Origin: Ferruginibacter sp.
GTDB taxonomy: Bacteria > Bacteroidota > Bacteroidia > Chitinophagales > Chitinophagaceae
Direction of reading: 5' to 3'
Assembly (NCBI GenBank): GCA_014379625.1
Contig: JACMLJ010000095.1
Coordinates: 1 to 64,000 of the forward strand
DNA length: 64,000 nt
Made by a program: the position numbers and the translations under genes. Below are positions 63,769 to 64,000 of this stretch, in pieces; the first letter of the stretch is position 1; each line of letters opens with the position of its first letter. The notes beneath the pieces were generated by a model, which made no database searches, was not told the origin of the DNA, and was given only the letters and a program-made list of their open reading frames with translations.

Positions 63769-64000
63769 AAGAAAGTGAAAATGATTTTTTTCAAAAAATC
63801 TAGTCTTAAAAATCTGAAAAGTAATTGAGAATAAGTATTAATGGAATGGGACTGTCTGATGCAGTGAATGAATGGAAAGACCTTATCAGCAATATTCCAC
63901 TGCAATATTACGCCGTTTTTTATTAAAAATATAATTTTTTTGTTTAAACTCTCCTGCCTTATTTAACGGATAGAACAGCTTGCCGGTCTCCGCAATCACC

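Noticed and set aside
63886..64000. Possible 3' end of a leftward gene at the right edge
   Set aside because: Only 37 codons are visible, and the last half is Lys/Asn-rich like non-coding DNA. It cannot be told from chance.

Overview
The window looks like chromosomal DNA of a Bacteroidota bacterium, most likely family Chitinophagaceae (inference). The signs are a SusC/SusD pair, a PKD protein with a C-terminal type IX secretion-type tail, TAnnTTTG promoter boxes, few Shine-Dalgarno sequences, low-to-moderate GC, and Bacteroidota-type Rho, ComEC and MHS transporter. No rRNA, CRISPR array, phage or transposase gene was seen. There is one tRNA gene.

Left part (1-26.8 kb), mostly housekeeping: the 3' part of carB, an Uma2-family gene, comEC, purH, an EamA exporter, a small membrane protein, then a leftward run kbl > lutB > two tandem Uma2 genes > a polysaccharide-deacetylase-like gene. 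Next come a small secreted peptide, an ECF sigma factor, an anti-sigma-like protein with a duplicated N-terminal module and an outer-membrane barrel protein. An L,D-transpeptidase, queA, an M16 peptidase, acs, an MHS transporter with a small membrane partner and an alpha/beta hydrolase lipoprotein follow.

Centre (26.9-46 kb): a glucuronoxylan utilisation locus. The leftward arm holds a GH10 xylanase, a sialate-O-acetylesterase-type esterase, a GH43 enzyme, a wrecked GH115 alpha-glucuronidase, an SDR (probable fructuronate reductase), a GH67 alpha-glucuronidase and a LacI regulator. The rightward arm holds susC, susD, a GH2 enzyme and uxuA. Together they would degrade, import and debranch acetylated (methyl)glucuronoxylan and feed glucuronate-derived fructuronate through mannonate to KDG. 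The glucuronate isomerase UxaC is not in the window. A near-palindromic LacI-type operator sits exactly midway between the lacI and susC -7 boxes, and a second copy lies upstream of the GH67 gene. This suggests one repressor controls the whole locus.

Right part (46-64 kb): a lone HicB-like protein, a DinB-like protein, a NagZ (GH3)/serine-hydrolase fusion, a fourth Uma2 gene, mutL (TTG start, degenerate endonuclease motifs), a PKD-repeat surface protein, a PBP4-type carboxypeptidase, an arginase-fold protein missing metal ligands, tRNA-Val, a selenouridine operon (mnmH - unknown exported protein - selD) and rho.

The points most worth a second look are the symmetric operator/promoter, the internally deleted GH115 gene, the Uma2 genes with promoter boxes abutting their start codons, the NagZ-hydrolase fusion, the unknown exported protein inside the selenium operon, and the altered MutL and arginase active sites.
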